Assembly: GCF_014646695.1 (NCBI RefSeq)
Contig: NZ_BMNT01000043.1
Coordinates: 854-64,853, forward strand
Reading direction: 5' to 3'
Source: Sphaerisporangium melleum
GTDB taxonomy: Bacteria > Actinomycetota > Actinomycetes > Streptosporangiales > Streptosporangiaceae
Length of the DNA stretch: 64,000 nucleotides
The position numbers and the translations under genes are program-made. Under the pieces are notes generated by a model that made no database searches, was not told the origin of the DNA, and was given only the letters and a program-made list of their open reading frames with translations. Below, one piece after another: positions 17,671-27,800 of this stretch. Each line of letters begins with the position of its first letter. Position 1 is the stretch's first letter.

Positions 17671-18518
17671 CGACCACACTGCCCGTCCAACCGGCGAAGA
17701 CCGCCACCCCGGCCCCCGCGGCGCGCATGCCCAGCGCGTTCCGCCTCGCCCTCGCCCGCGGCCGGCTCGAACTCAAGAGCTTCTTCCGCACCAAGGGGCA
17801 GTTCATCGTCATCTTCTCCCTTCCGGCGATCATGCTGATCCTGCTCGGGTCCATGGCCGGACGCACGCCGGGAGTGCCGGGCGTCACCGGGGCCCAGCTG
17901 ATGACCGCCGGGATGATCGGCGCCGGCATCATGAGCACCTCGTTCCAGAACCTCGGGATCAACATCGCCCTGGAGCGCGACGACGGGACGCTGAAGCGGC
18001 TGTACGGCATGCCGACGCCGCGGATCGCCTACTTCGGCGGCAAGATCATCCAAGTGCTGGTGTGCATGGTGGCCGAGGTCGCGATCCTGGTCACGGTCGG
18101 CGTGCTGCTGTTCGACGTCCAGCTGCCCGGCACGCTGGACCGGTGGGTGACCTTCGCCTGGGTGCTGGCCCTCGGCGGCGTGGCCTGCACGCTGCTCGGC
18201 ATCGTGGCCAGCAGCCTGCCGAAGTCGTCGCGCGGCGCCAACGCGATCATCACGCTGCCCTTCCTGGTCCTGCAGTTCTGCTCCGGCGTCTACTTCCCCT
18301 TCTCCAACGTGCCCGTGCTGATCCAGCACGTCGCGGCCCTGTTCCCGCTCAAGTGGATCACCCAGGGCATGCGGTCGGTGTTCCTGCCCGAGCAGGCCGC
18401 CGCCGCCGAGCCGGCCGGCGCCTGGGAGCACCCGATGATCGCCCTGGTGCTCGCCGCGTGGTGCGTCGGCGGGGTGCTGCTGGCCATGAAGACGTTCCGC
18501 TGGTCGCGCGACGCCTGA
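17667..18518 (+). CDS. ABC-2 type exporter permease (DrrB-like)
   Basis: A 283-residue membrane protein with an Ala/Pro-rich N-terminus followed by about six transmembrane segments (FIVIFSLPAIMLILLGS, LMTAGMIGAGIM, VLVCMVAEVAILVTVGVLL, FAWVLALGGVACTLLGIV, ITLPFLVLQFCSGVYF, ALVLAAWCVGGVLLAM). It contains the ABC-2 signature region LPFLVLQFCSGVYFPFSNVP. The GTG at 17667 overlaps the ATPase stop. With 16825-17670 it forms a complete two-gene exporter. Confidence 0.9.
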   Translation: MTTTLPVQPAKTATPAPAARMPSAFRLALARGRLELKSFFRTKGQFIVIFSLPAIMLILLGSMAGRTPGVPGVTGAQLMTAGMIGAGIMSTSFQNLGINIALERDDGTLKRLYGMPTPRIAYFGGKIIQVLVCMVAEVAILVTVGVLLFDVQLPGTLDRWVTFAWVLALGGVACTLLGIVASSLPKSSRGANAIITLPFLVLQFCSGVYFPFSNVPVLIQHVAALFPLKWITQGMRSVFLPEQAAAAEPAGAWEHPMIALVLAAWCVGGVLLAMKTFRWSRDA

Positions 18519-18619
18519 TCGCAAGGGCCCCGGGAAGACGCCCGACCACACCGACCCGGGGGACCGGCCCCGCCGGCGGCCGCTCCGAATGCCGGCGACA
18601 CCCAATGTGTGGAGGTTTC

Positions 18620-18892
18620 ATGACGCACATCCAAGAAACGCACGAGGCGCCCGCCGGGTGCGCGATTTCCGCGGACGGTGGGTACGACGTCAACATCGTC
18701 CTGGTGGGCGGCCCTGCCGACTTCCTGGACACCGCCCGGTTCCGGCTGGCCGGGACGGAGGACCAGAAGGTCAAGATTCTGCACAAGAGCGGCTACGAGC
18801 ATTTCGAGCGGACCGCGGAGCATTACCACATGGACGGCGACTGCCAGGGTCTGATCTACCGCTGGACCACCAGTACGAGGATCGCCGAATAA
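18620..18892 (+). CDS. DUF5988 family small protein
   Basis: A 90-residue protein with a GGAGG ribosome site 4 nt before the ATG. The core VNIVLVGGPADFLDTARF, the KVKI...GYEHFERT stretch and the C-terminal YRWTTSTRIAE match DUF5988, a family of unknown function that I know mainly from actinomycete secondary-metabolite loci. There is no signal peptide or membrane segment. A strong terminator follows. It lies between an exporter and a LAL regulator, which fits a cluster-associated accessory role. Confidence 0.8.
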   Translation: MTHIQETHEAPAGCAISADGGYDVNIVLVGGPADFLDTARFRLAGTEDQKVKILHKSGYEHFERTAEHYHMDGDCQGLIYRWTTSTRIAE

Positions 18893-18965
18893 CTGGTTGA
18901 AAAATCAAATAGATTGCCGCCGCCCGGCGGCCTGCGGTATTCCGTCCGGGACCGTTCCAGAACGG

Positions 18966-19003
18966 CCGTGAAGCCGGGCCGAAGCGCCCGGCTTCACGGT
19001 TTT
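18966..19003 (+). terminator. Rho-independent terminator after the DUF5988 gene
   Basis: A perfect 14-bp stem (CCGTGAAGCCGGGC with GCCCGGCTTCACGG), a 6-nt loop and a TTTT run directly after the stem. It lies 74 nt after the stop of the DUF5988 gene. Confidence 0.92.
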
Positions 19004-19041
19004 CGCCGGCCCCCGCGCGACGCGCCTATCATTTCCGCAGA

Positions 19042-19083
19042 GGCGGCGGAAGCGCCACCGCTTTTTCCGCCGCCCGGGTGGCG
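19042..19083 (+). other. Possible RNA pseudoknot in the leader region of the LAL regulator
   Basis: The gap 18893-19286 holds the terminator and this element. A perfect 10-bp stem pairs 19042-19051 with 19065-19074. Its loop (CGCCACC at 19053-19059) is perfectly complementary to 19077-19083 (GGTGGCG), which is the geometry of an H-type pseudoknot. It could be a structured leader or part of a promoter region; nothing else was seen in this gap. Confidence 0.3.
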
Positions 19084-19286
19084 GTATCAAAAGTTGTAGG
19101 CCGGCCGGACCGTGTGGCGTGACCGGCGATATTAAGGCGCAGCCGCCTTCTGGGCGCCCCTGGCCTGGACGTAGCGTGTCGGCGTCGGCCAGACGCGCTG
19201 CGGAGAGGTAGTGACGCGAGAATGTCAGAGGAATTCGATATCGCCCGCCGCACATTGTCCGCCCGGCGAATGTGAGGGCCTTTCGT

Positions 19287-22019
19287 ATGAGGCTTTCAGA
19301 ACGAGACGGGGCGATGACGTCCCTGCGCACCCTGCTGGACGAGGCGGTCGCCGGCCGGGGGCGGGTGGCGATGGTGACCGGGGTGGTCGCCACCGGCAAG
19401 AGCGAGTTGCTGCACGCGTTCGCCGACCAGGCCGGTGACGTCGGAGTTCTGCCCCTGGTGGCGACCGCGTCGCGGGCCGAGAGCGATCTCGCCCTCGGGG
19501 TGCTCGGCCAGCTCTTCTGCAACGCGCCGCTCACCGAGGAGGTGCGTGACGGGGCGATGGACGTGCTGCGGCAGGTCACCGGGATCGCCTGCCCGGAAGG
19601 GGCGGAGGGCTTCGCGCAGGCGGACGCCGAGGTCGTCCACACCCTGTGCTCGGTGCTGCTGTCGCTGTCCGAGCGCCGCCCGCTGGCGATCGTGGTGGAC
19701 GACGTCCACTACGCCGACCGCGCGTCGCTGCTGTTCCTGTCCTACCTGATGCGCCGCGCCAGGTACTCACCGATCATGGCGGTGTTCAGCCAGGCCGACC
19801 ACACCGGCAACACCCACAAATTCTTCCCGACCGAGATGCTGCGCCAGCCGCACTGCACCGTTGTCCGGCTGGCGCCGCTGTCGCGCGAGGCGGTGCTGAG
19901 CCTCGCCGGCGAGCGGCTGGGGCACGAGACGGCCGAACGGCTGGTGCCGGAGTGGTACGCGCTCAGCGGCGGAAACCCGCTCCTGCTGCAGGGCCTGATG
20001 GAGGACTACGAGGCGGGCGGCGCCTGGCCCGCCGCCCGCTACGGCGAGGCCGTCCTGTCCTGCCTGCACCGCGCCGACCCCGCGCTGCTGGAGGCGGCCA
20101 GGTGGCTCGCCGCGCTGGACGACCCGGAGCTCGTCGCACGGCTGGCGGGCCTGGACGGCATAGCGGTGCCGCCGTCGATGGGGTGGCTGGAGGCCGTGGG
20201 CCTGCTGGAGTCGGGCCGGTTCCGGCACGAGGTGGCGAGGTCGTCCGTACTCGCCGAGCTGGGCGCCGACAAGCGGCAGCAGATGCACCGGCGCACCGCC
20301 GAGCTGCTGTACGACGAGGGCGCGGCCGACGTCGCGGTGGCCGAGCAACTGATCCGGGCCGACTTCACCGATGTCCCCTGGGCCGTTCCGGTGCTGGAGT
20401 CGGCGGCCCGCTGCCGGCTCGGCGACGGTGAGGTGGCGCCCGCGGTCGCCTACCTCGAGCTCGCCCTGCGCGGCTGCGCGGACGAGCGTCAGCGCGCCAT
20501 GATCGCGGCGCTGCTGCTGCGCGCCGACTGGCGCGTGGACCCCAACGGGCGGACGGCCCTGATCGGCGAGCTGACCGACGCTCTGCGCGAGGGCCGCCTG
20601 CGCGGGGGCGACGCCGCCTTCCTGGCCCGTGCCCTGCTCTGGCACGGCAGGCTGGGCGAGGCCCGTGACGTGCTGGACCTGCTCAAGGGCTTCGCCGGCG
20701 GCGGGCCGGGCACGATGGCGGAACTGTCGGGGACCCGGGCCTGGCTGCGCTGCTCGGTGCCCGGCATGGTCCCGCACATGGACGGCACCGTGACCCGCGA
20801 GCCCAGCGAGGCGGTGCTGCCGATGCGGATGAGCAGGCGCCTTGAGTCGATCCGCGCCCTGGCCTCGGTGCTCACCGACGGGCCGGCCGAGGAACTGCCG
20901 GCCACGGCCGAGCGCATCCTGCGCGGCTCGTGCCTGGCCGACATGTCCATGGACACCGTGGAGAGCGCGCTGCTCGCCCTGGTCTACGGCGGCCAGGCCG
21001 AGCGGGCGGCATCCTGGTGCGACACGTTCCTGACCCAGGCGCGTTCCCGCGGCGCGCGGGCCCGCCAGGCCCGCCTCACCGCGATCAGGGCGGAGACCGC
21101 CCTGCGCCAAGGGGACCTCGCCAGGGCCGCCGCGCTCGCCCGCTCGGCACTGGAGATCATCAGTCCGGCCGCCTGGGGCGTGGCGCTGGGCGGACCGCTG
21201 GCGACCCTGCTGCTCGCCATCACCGCGATGGGGCGCTACGACGAGGCGTTCGAGCAGGTCAACCGGCCGGTGCCCGAGGGGATGCTGCAGACCAGGTTCG
21301 GCCTGCACTACCTGCAGGCTCGCGGGCGCTACCAGCTCGCCGTGGACAACCCGGCGTCGGCGTTGCGCGACTTCCAGCTCTGCGGCGACCTGGTGGTCCG
21401 CTGGGACATGGACGTCCCCGGCTTCGTTCCCTGGCGGACCGACGTCGCCGAGGCGCACATCCGGCTGGGCGACCGGGACACGGCCCGCGCCCTGGCCGAG
21501 GAGCAGCTCGCCCGCAGCGGCCCGGGCAGCGCGCGCGCCGACGGCGTTGCCCTGCGGATGCTGGCCGCCGCCGCCGAGGTACGGCACCGGCCCATGCTGC
21601 TGCGCCAGGCATCCGAGCGGCTGCAGGTCAGCGGCGACCGGTACGAGCTGGCCAGGTCGCTGTTCGACCTCACCGAGGCCTACCACGGCGTCGGGGAGTT
21701 CCGCAGGGCGGGCATCATCGCCGGCCGCGCGCGCAGCCTGGCGCAGGAGTGCGGGGCGCGCCCGCTGAGCCAGGCCCTGTCCGACGAGGGCTTCCCGGGA
21801 GACGGGTACGAGGCCGAGCCGAGCAAGGTGGTGGCGATCCTCAGCGACGCCGAGCGCCGGGTGGCGGGCCTTGCGACGGTCGGCTACTCCAACCGCGAGA
21901 TCGCGGCCAAACTGTTCATCACGGTGAGCACCGTCGAGCAGCACCTGACCCGGGTCTACCGCAAGCTGAACATCAGCCACAGGTCCGATCTCTCCAAAGC
22001 CGGCCCGGCCATGCTCTGA
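19287..22019 (+). CDS. LAL-family (large ATP-binding) LuxR transcriptional regulator
   Basis: A 910-residue regulator. The N-terminal AAA/STAND ATPase has Walker A GVVATGKSE (about residues 25-35) and Walker B LAIVVDDVHYAD. A long helical TPR-like middle region follows, and a C-terminal LuxR HTH ends the protein (GYSNREIAAKLFITVSTVEQH). I chose ATG 19287 (MRLSERDGAM), with GAGGG 8 nt upstream; a GTG five codons earlier is the alternative. LAL proteins are usually cluster-situated activators, so this is a good candidate activator of the NRPS operon, though it could control other genes. Confidence 0.92.
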   Translation: MRLSERDGAMTSLRTLLDEAVAGRGRVAMVTGVVATGKSELLHAFADQAGDVGVLPLVATASRAESDLALGVLGQLFCNAPLTEEVRDGAMDVLRQVTGIACPEGAEGFAQADAEVVHTLCSVLLSLSERRPLAIVVDDVHYADRASLLFLSYLMRRARYSPIMAVFSQADHTGNTHKFFPTEMLRQPHCTVVRLAPLSREAVLSLAGERLGHETAERLVPEWYALSGGNPLLLQGLMEDYEAGGAWPAARYGEAVLSCLHRADPALLEAARWLAALDDPELVARLAGLDGIAVPPSMGWLEAVGLLESGRFRHEVARSSVLAELGADKRQQMHRRTAELLYDEGAADVAVAEQLIRADFTDVPWAVPVLESAARCRLGDGEVAPAVAYLELALRGCADERQRAMIAALLLRADWRVDPNGRTALIGELTDALREGRLRGGDAAFLARALLWHGRLGEARDVLDLLKGFAGGGPGTMAELSGTRAWLRCSVPGMVPHMDGTVTREPSEAVLPMRMSRRLESIRALASVLTDGPAEELPATAERILRGSCLADMSMDTVESALLALVYGGQAERAASWCDTFLTQARSRGARARQARLTAIRAETALRQGDLARAAALARSALEIISPAAWGVALGGPLATLLLAITAMGRYDEAFEQVNRPVPEGMLQTRFGLHYLQARGRYQLAVDNPASALRDFQLCGDLVVRWDMDVPGFVPWRTDVAEAHIRLGDRDTARALAEEQLARSGPGSARADGVALRMLAAAAEVRHRPMLLRQASERLQVSGDRYELARSLFDLTEAYHGVGEFRRAGIIAGRARSLAQECGARPLSQALSDEGFPGDGYEAEPSKVVAILSDAERRVAGLATVGYSNREIAAKLFITVSTVEQHLTRVYRKLNISHRSDLSKAGPAML

Positions 22020-22241
22020 ATACCGCCGGGCAGGCCGCTCGGCCGCTCGGGGGCCGGCGAATGGTTTCCCTGCGAATCCGCAGGTTCACGGGTTGTTCAC
22101 CCGGCTGGACAATTAGTCCAACAATAGTTGAGGGCCCCTCGGGTTGTCCGGACCGGGGGGAACTCCACCTCCTTCCGGTTGCCTACTGGTCGGCAATGAC
22201 CCAAAATGTGGGGTATCTGGGAGGTTGCGAAAGGGGGCACG

Positions 22242-23369
22242 GTGTGGGTGGACAGGGCGGATGAGGTAGGAGTAGGGGCCGGTCGGCCGTCTGACGGGGC
22301 TAAAGCAACATTCGTACTAATTGAAGAGTGCAGGGCCGAAATCCTGGACAATTTCGAGCGGGACCTCCGTGCCGTGGGCAGCCTCCTTGTCCAGGATGAG
22401 CGGGGGAAAGAGCAGCTCATGGTCAAGGCGAATCAGATCCTGACCGACATGGGCCGGGCGGTGCGCAGCGGTCTCCCGCCCACCGAAGAGTCCCTCGCCG
22501 CGATCGCCCGGGGCCTGGCCACCACGGAGGAGACCGAGGGAGTCCATCCCAGGGAGTCCCTGCTCGCCGCCTCGGTGTTCTTCCGCACCGCTTTCACCAC
22601 GCTCAGCCGGCGGATGCAGGGCGACTCCGAGAGCGCCCATCTGCTCCGCCGCCTGGTGACGATCCTCGAAGAGAGCATTTCGCTGCGCATCAGGGAGGCC
22701 GCGAACGGCTACGCGGGCTTCCTGCTCAGCAAGGTCCACGAAGCGCACCTCGCCGAGCGCCGGCGCATCGCCAGAGAACTGCACGACCGCATCGGCCAGT
22801 GCCTCAGCGTCGCCCACCGGCAGGCCGAGCTCGCCTCCATGCTCAGGAACGACGCCCCCGCCACCGCCGCCGTCAAGATCGAGCGAGCACAGGAGGCCAT
22901 CCAGGAGGCCATGCGCCGGCTGCGGCAGCTCACCTCCGGCCTGCACCCCCACGAGTCCATGCAGGGCCTGGAGAAGGCACTGCTCGCCCACCTGGAGCTG
23001 ATCGGCGCGGACGACGCCGGCGTGGAGCTGCTGGTCAACGGCGACGAGAGCTGGCTGAGCCCGGCCGTCGGCGAGGAGTGCCTGCTCATCCTGGGCGAGG
23101 CCACCCGCAACGCGCTGAGCCACGCCGACGCGTCGGCCATCCTCATCCGGGTCGACATCGCCCCCCACGCGCTGCACGCCTCCGTGGTCGACGATGGACG
23201 CGGCTTCGACTCCCGGCTGCCCCCCGCCAGGAACGGCCTCGGCCTGGTGTCGATCGAGGAGCGCGTCACCCTGATGGGCGGAACGGTGTCCATCACCAGC
23301 GAGGTAGGACGCGGCACCCGCATCGAGTTCACCGTGCCGCTGCGAGGATCACTTGATCAGGAGAACTGA
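22242..23369 (+). CDS. Soluble sensor histidine kinase (HisKA_3)
   Basis: A 375-residue kinase without transmembrane segments. The N-terminal 170 residues form a helical region without a recognised domain. The HisKA_3 box ERRRIARELHDRIGQ carries phospho-acceptor H181, and the HATPase_c domain shows GEATRNALSHA, DDGRGFDSR and NGLGLVSIEERV. I chose GTG 22242, because AAGGGGG lies just upstream; an ATG at 22206 is in frame but lacks a ribosome site. The end overlaps the response regulator by 17 nt. Being cytosolic, it probably senses an internal signal. Confidence 0.9.
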   Translation: MWVDRADEVGVGAGRPSDGAKATFVLIEECRAEILDNFERDLRAVGSLLVQDERGKEQLMVKANQILTDMGRAVRSGLPPTEESLAAIARGLATTEETEGVHPRESLLAASVFFRTAFTTLSRRMQGDSESAHLLRRLVTILEESISLRIREAANGYAGFLLSKVHEAHLAERRRIARELHDRIGQCLSVAHRQAELASMLRNDAPATAAVKIERAQEAIQEAMRRLRQLTSGLHPHESMQGLEKALLAHLELIGADDAGVELLVNGDESWLSPAVGEECLLILGEATRNALSHADASAILIRVDIAPHALHASVVDDGRGFDSRLPPARNGLGLVSIEERVTLMGGTVSITSEVGRGTRIEFTVPLRGSLDQEN

Positions 23370-24054
23370 CCGGCCCGCGACGATCGCGATAGTCGACGAC
23401 CACGCGCTGTTCCGCGAGGGCCTGCGGGAGATCCTGGAGGGCCAGGACGGCCTGGTCGTGGTCGGCGAGGCCGGCACTTCCAGTGCCGCGATCAAGCTGG
23501 TCCAGGACAAGCGCCCGGACATCGTCCTGCTGGACGTGGAGATCCCCGGCGAGGCCGCCGCGCACACGGTCACCAGCATGCGCAAGCTCTCGCCCTCGAC
23601 GCAGGTCATCATCCTGAGCATGTACGACGGGCCGCAACTGCTGCGCCGGCTCCTCGCGGCGGGCATCCGCGGCTACCTGCTCAAGACCGTGCACTGGCAC
23701 GAGCTGGTCTCGGCGATCAGGAGTGTGCACTCCGATCCCGACCGCACCGTCCTCGCCGTCTCCCACGAGAGCCTCACGCAGCTGGAGAGCGCTCCCGCGG
23801 AGGTGCTGACCGGCAAGGAGCGCGAGGTGCTGGAGCTGGTGGCACAGGCGCTCAGCAACCGGCAGATCGCCTCCCGGCTCAACACCACCGAGGCCACCGT
23901 CAAGCGCCACCTGCGCAACATCTTCGTCAAGCTCGGCGCCGCCTCCCGCATCGACGCCGTCAACCGGGCGATCGACGCCTCGCTGATCGTGGCCTCCGGT
24001 CCCGCTCAGCGTAACCAGACCGGTACCCCTGCCCACCCCTCCCTCTGGCCCTGA
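23353..24054 (+). CDS. LuxR/NarL-family response regulator
   Basis: A 233-residue response regulator whose TTG start lies inside the kinase gene, with GAGGA upstream. The receiver domain has D15/D16, phospho-acceptor D61 (VLLDVEIPG) and the Lys in YLLKTVHW. A GerE-type HTH is at the C-terminus (LTGKEREVLELVAQALSNRQ) and is followed by a 25-residue tail. It is the cognate partner of the upstream soluble kinase. Confidence 0.92.
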   Translation: MIRRTDRPATIAIVDDHALFREGLREILEGQDGLVVVGEAGTSSAAIKLVQDKRPDIVLLDVEIPGEAAAHTVTSMRKLSPSTQVIILSMYDGPQLLRRLLAAGIRGYLLKTVHWHELVSAIRSVHSDPDRTVLAVSHESLTQLESAPAEVLTGKEREVLELVAQALSNRQIASRLNTTEATVKRHLRNIFVKLGAASRIDAVNRAIDASLIVASGPAQRNQTGTPAHPSLWP

Positions 24055-24112
24055 CGCCATGTCCGCGGCCGGGGGCACCCCACACGCGCGTCCCGGTGTC
24101 TACTGTGGTGCC

Positions 24113-24808
24113 GTGAACGCTGAGCCTCTGATCGGCAGCATTCTTCCTCCCTGGATCGCGGCGGCCGACACCTTCGACGATCACGAGGACGGGCTCTTCG
24201 CCGAGGAGCAGGACGTGGTCAGGAACTCCGTCGACAAGAGGCGGGCGGAGTTCACCACCGGGCGCGTGTGCGCGAGGACGGCCATGGGCGCCCTCGGCGT
24301 GCAGCCACAGCCGCTGCTGCCCGGCGTGCGCGGTGAACCCCAATGGCCCAAGGGCCTGGTGGGCAGCATCACCCACTGCGCCGGATACCGCGCCGCGGCC
24401 GTCGGTGCCCGCCCCGAGGCCGTGACCATCGGCATCGACGCCGAGCCCGACCAGCCGGTGTCGCCCATGGTGCTGGACTCCATCGCCCAGCCGGAGGAGC
24501 GCGCCGCCGTCCGCACGCTCACCCGCGACCACCCGGGCATCTCCTGGGACCGCCTGCTGTTCAGCGCCAAGGAGTCGGTCTACAAGGCGTGGTTCCCGCT
24601 GACCAAGCGCTGGCTGGACTTCGAGAACGCCCAGGTGACGATCGACCCGGTGGAGGGCAGCTTCTCGGCCCGCCTGCTGGTGAACGGGCCCTCGGTGCTG
24701 GGCCGCCAGCTCACCGGCTTCTCCGGCCGATGGCTGGCGGCGAACGGGCTGATCCTCACCGCCATCGTGGTGTCGGCCCGCCCCGACCGGACGCCGCGCC
24801 GCCCCTGA
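24113..24808 (+). CDS. 4'-phosphopantetheinyl transferase (Sfp/EntD type)
   Basis: A 231-residue enzyme that transfers 4'-phosphopantetheine from CoA to the Ser of carrier domains. Motifs are GSITHCAGYRAAAVG, TIGIDAEP (Mg-binding D and E) and FSAKESVYKAWFPL. I chose GTG 24113, which gives the usual N-terminus IGSILPPWIAAADTFDD; the longer ATG start at 24059 adds unrelated residues. A TACTGT -10-like hexamer ends 6 nt before the GTG, so the mRNA may be leaderless. It probably activates the PCP domains of the NRPS genes at 1-6415. Confidence 0.93.
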   Translation: MNAEPLIGSILPPWIAAADTFDDHEDGLFAEEQDVVRNSVDKRRAEFTTGRVCARTAMGALGVQPQPLLPGVRGEPQWPKGLVGSITHCAGYRAAAVGARPEAVTIGIDAEPDQPVSPMVLDSIAQPEERAAVRTLTRDHPGISWDRLLFSAKESVYKAWFPLTKRWLDFENAQVTIDPVEGSFSARLLVNGPSVLGRQLTGFSGRWLAANGLILTAIVVSARPDRTPRRP

Positions 24809-24838
24809 CCGGAGCGGCTCGCGCGCCCAGAGGCCGGG

Positions 24839-27800
24839 TCAGCGGGCGGAGGGCGTCGCCGAGGGGGTGTGCAGGGCGCGCAGCCGTTCGCGGACGCGGA
24901 CGGCGTCGGCGTGGTCGAGCTCGTCCAGACCGTGCAGCGCCTGCTTCAGCGCGGTGCGCCCTTCCTCGGCCCGCCCGGCCGCGAGGTGGGTCTCGGCCAG
25001 GCGGGTGAGGGTGTCCAGCTCGCCGTAGCGGACGCCGAACCGCCGGTACAGCGTAAGAGCCCGCTGGTAGCTCGTGGTGGCCTCCTCGTAGCGGCCCAGG
25101 TGGTGCAGGGCGAACCCGATGCTGTCCAGCGTGTCGGCCTGGCCGTAGTGGTCCCGCAGCTCCTGCAGCAGGACCAGCGCCCGCCGGCAGTGGACCAGCG
25201 CCTGCTCGTGGTCGCCGAGCAGCGCGTGGTACCAGCCGACGGCGTTGAGCGAGGCGGCCTGCCCCGGCCGGTGGGCCGCGGCGCGGAACAGGTCGTAGGC
25301 CTGCTTCGCGTGGACGAGCGCGGCGTCGTTCCTGCCCCGCTGCTCCAGCACCCAGGCGAGCTGGCGGTGGCTGTGCGCCCGGTCCACCTGGTCCCCGGCC
25401 TCCTGGAACAGCATCAGCGCCCGGTCCAGGTGCAGCATGGCCTCCTCGCTCCGCCCGAGGTCGGCCATGGCCCGGGCCAGGCCGCGGTGGGCGTGGGCCA
25501 TCCCGGCCCGGTCACCGATGCGCTGGGCGGCCTGCAGCGCGACCCGGTTGGTCGACACCAGGTCGTGCCAGTGCCCGTGCCGGTCGAGATAGTGGGCGAT
25601 CGCCCAGGCGAGCTGCCAGGCCGCCTCGTCCAGGCCCGCGCCGGCCGCCACGTCGATGAGGGCGATCAGCACGGCGTGTTCGGCGCGCAGCCAGTCGGCC
25701 GCCGCCTCCTGGTCGGCCATCTCCTCCGGATGGACGCCGGGCACGGGCGGGCGCAGCGGGATCCGGTCGCGGTGCCGGGAGAACAGCCCGGCCGCCCGGT
25801 GCGCCGAGTGCAGGTAGTGATCCACCAGGCGGCGGACGGCCGCGCGGCGCTCGGCCGCCCCCTCCTCGGCCTCCGCGCGCTCCGCGGCGTACGCGCACAG
25901 CAGGTCATGGCGGGTGTACCGGCCGGGAACGTGCTCGATGATCAGGTGGGCGCGGGTCAGCTCGGCCAGCAGCGTGCGGGTCCGGCGCACCGGCAGGCCG
26001 GCCAGAGCGGCGGCGCCCGGGGCGCTGACGTCCGGGCCCGGATGCAGGCTGAGCAGGCGGAACAGCCGGGCGGCGGGTGGCGTGAGCGCCCGGTAGGACC
26101 AGGAGAAGACCGCGCCGATGTCCGTGCCGTCCTCGTCGCCGAAGGCGTCCAGGCTGCCGTGGGCCGCCCGCAGCTCGGCGGCGATGGCGGCCAGCGGGAA
26201 GCCGGGGTTGGCCTGGGCGCGGGCCGCGGCGATGCCCAGGGCGAGGGGCAGCCTGCCGCACAGGGCCGCGATCTCGGCCGCCGCGATCGGGTCGGCCGCC
26301 ACCCGGGCCGCGCCGAGCCGCAGGGTCAGCAACTCGCGCGCCTCGGCGTCGGAGAGCACGTCCAGGGTCAGCGGGCACGCCCCTTCCCCGGCCACCAGGC
26401 CGGAGAGCCGGTTGCGGCTGGTGACGATGGCCAGGCAGCCGGGTGCGGCGGGCAGCAGTGGACGCACCTGCGTGGTGTCGCGCGCGTTGTCGAGCAGCAC
26501 CAGCACCCGCCGGTCGGCCAGCAGGCTCCGGTACAGCCCGGCGCGGGCGTCCAGGCCGGCCGGCACGTCTCGCGCGGGCACGCCGAAGGCGTCCAGGAAT
26601 CCGAGCAGCGCCTCGGCCGGATCCATGACGGCCCCGCCGGCGTCGAAGCCGCGCAGGTTGACATAGAGCTGGCCGTCGGGGAACCGGTGGGCGATCTGGT
26701 GCGCCCAGTGGACGGCGAGGGTGGTCTTGCCGACGCCGGCCATGCCGCCGATCGCGCTGATCACCACGGTGCCGCCCGGCTCGTCCCGGTCGGGGAGCAG
26801 GTCGAGCACCCGGGCGAGCGCGTCCCGCCGGCCGGCGAACGCGGGCAGGTCCGCCGGGAGCTGCGCCGGCCGCACTCGCGGGACCACGCCGGCGACGCCT
26901 CCGTCCCCGCCGCCCGGCTGACCGGCCGCCGCATCGGACGGCGCCGGGGCCGTCGTACCGGACTGTGCCGGGGCGGCGGGGCCAGAGGGCGCGGGGGGAT
27001 TCGTACCGGGCTGTGCCGGAGCCGCCGGGACGGGTTCGATGACCGTCGCGGCGGTCTCGGCCAGGGGAGTGGGCTCGGACGGGGCCGGCGCGGCCGTCGT
27101 CTCACGGAGCACCCGCTCGTGGGCGGCGCGCAGCTCGGGCCCCGGGCCGATGCCCAGCGCCTCGTCCAGCCGCGCGTACATCGCCCGGTAGGCGGCCAGC
27201 GCGTCGGCCCGCCGGCCGGTGGCGGCCAGGGCGAGCACCAGCCGGGTGTGCAGCGGCTCGTCGAAGCGGTTGTGCTCGGCGGCCCGCAGGAGCATCGGCA
27301 CGAGGCGGGTCACCTGCCGGGCCCGCAGCCCGGCGTCGGCGGCCTCCTTGAGCACGTCGAGGTGCTCCTGGTCCAGGGCGGTGAACAGCGGATGGGCCCG
27401 TGCCTCCTCGCCGATGCCGTCGGCGGCCGGCCCTCGCCACAGCTCAAGGGCCGCTACGAGCGGCTCCAGGCTGCGGGCGGGATCCGCGGCGAGGGCGCGG
27501 GCCTGGTGGACGAGTTCACGGAAGCGGAGCAGGTCGAGCGTCCCTGAGTTCAGGTCGAGCCGGTACCCGCCGCCGCTGCGCGTGATCCACCGCCCGGCCG
27601 CCCGAAGCGGCAGATCGGGTTCCAGCAGCCGGCGCAGCGCTCCGATGTGGCGCTGCACCACGTTGACCGCGCTGCCGGGCGGGTCCTGGCCCCACAGGAC
27701 GTCGACGATCTCGGTGAGGCTCGCGGAGCGGCCGGCCCGGGCGAGCAGCGTGGCGAGGACCGCACGCTGGCGCGGGGGCCCGAGGTCCAGCTCGACCTCG

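Noticed and set aside
18029-18253. Minus-strand small frames inside the DrrB-like permease gene
   Set aside because: They lie wholly inside a gene with clear membrane topology and have no start signals.
19767-21980. 737-codon minus-strand frame opposite the LAL regulator
   Set aside because: The plus-strand protein has ATPase and HTH motifs; the reverse frame is compositionally biased.
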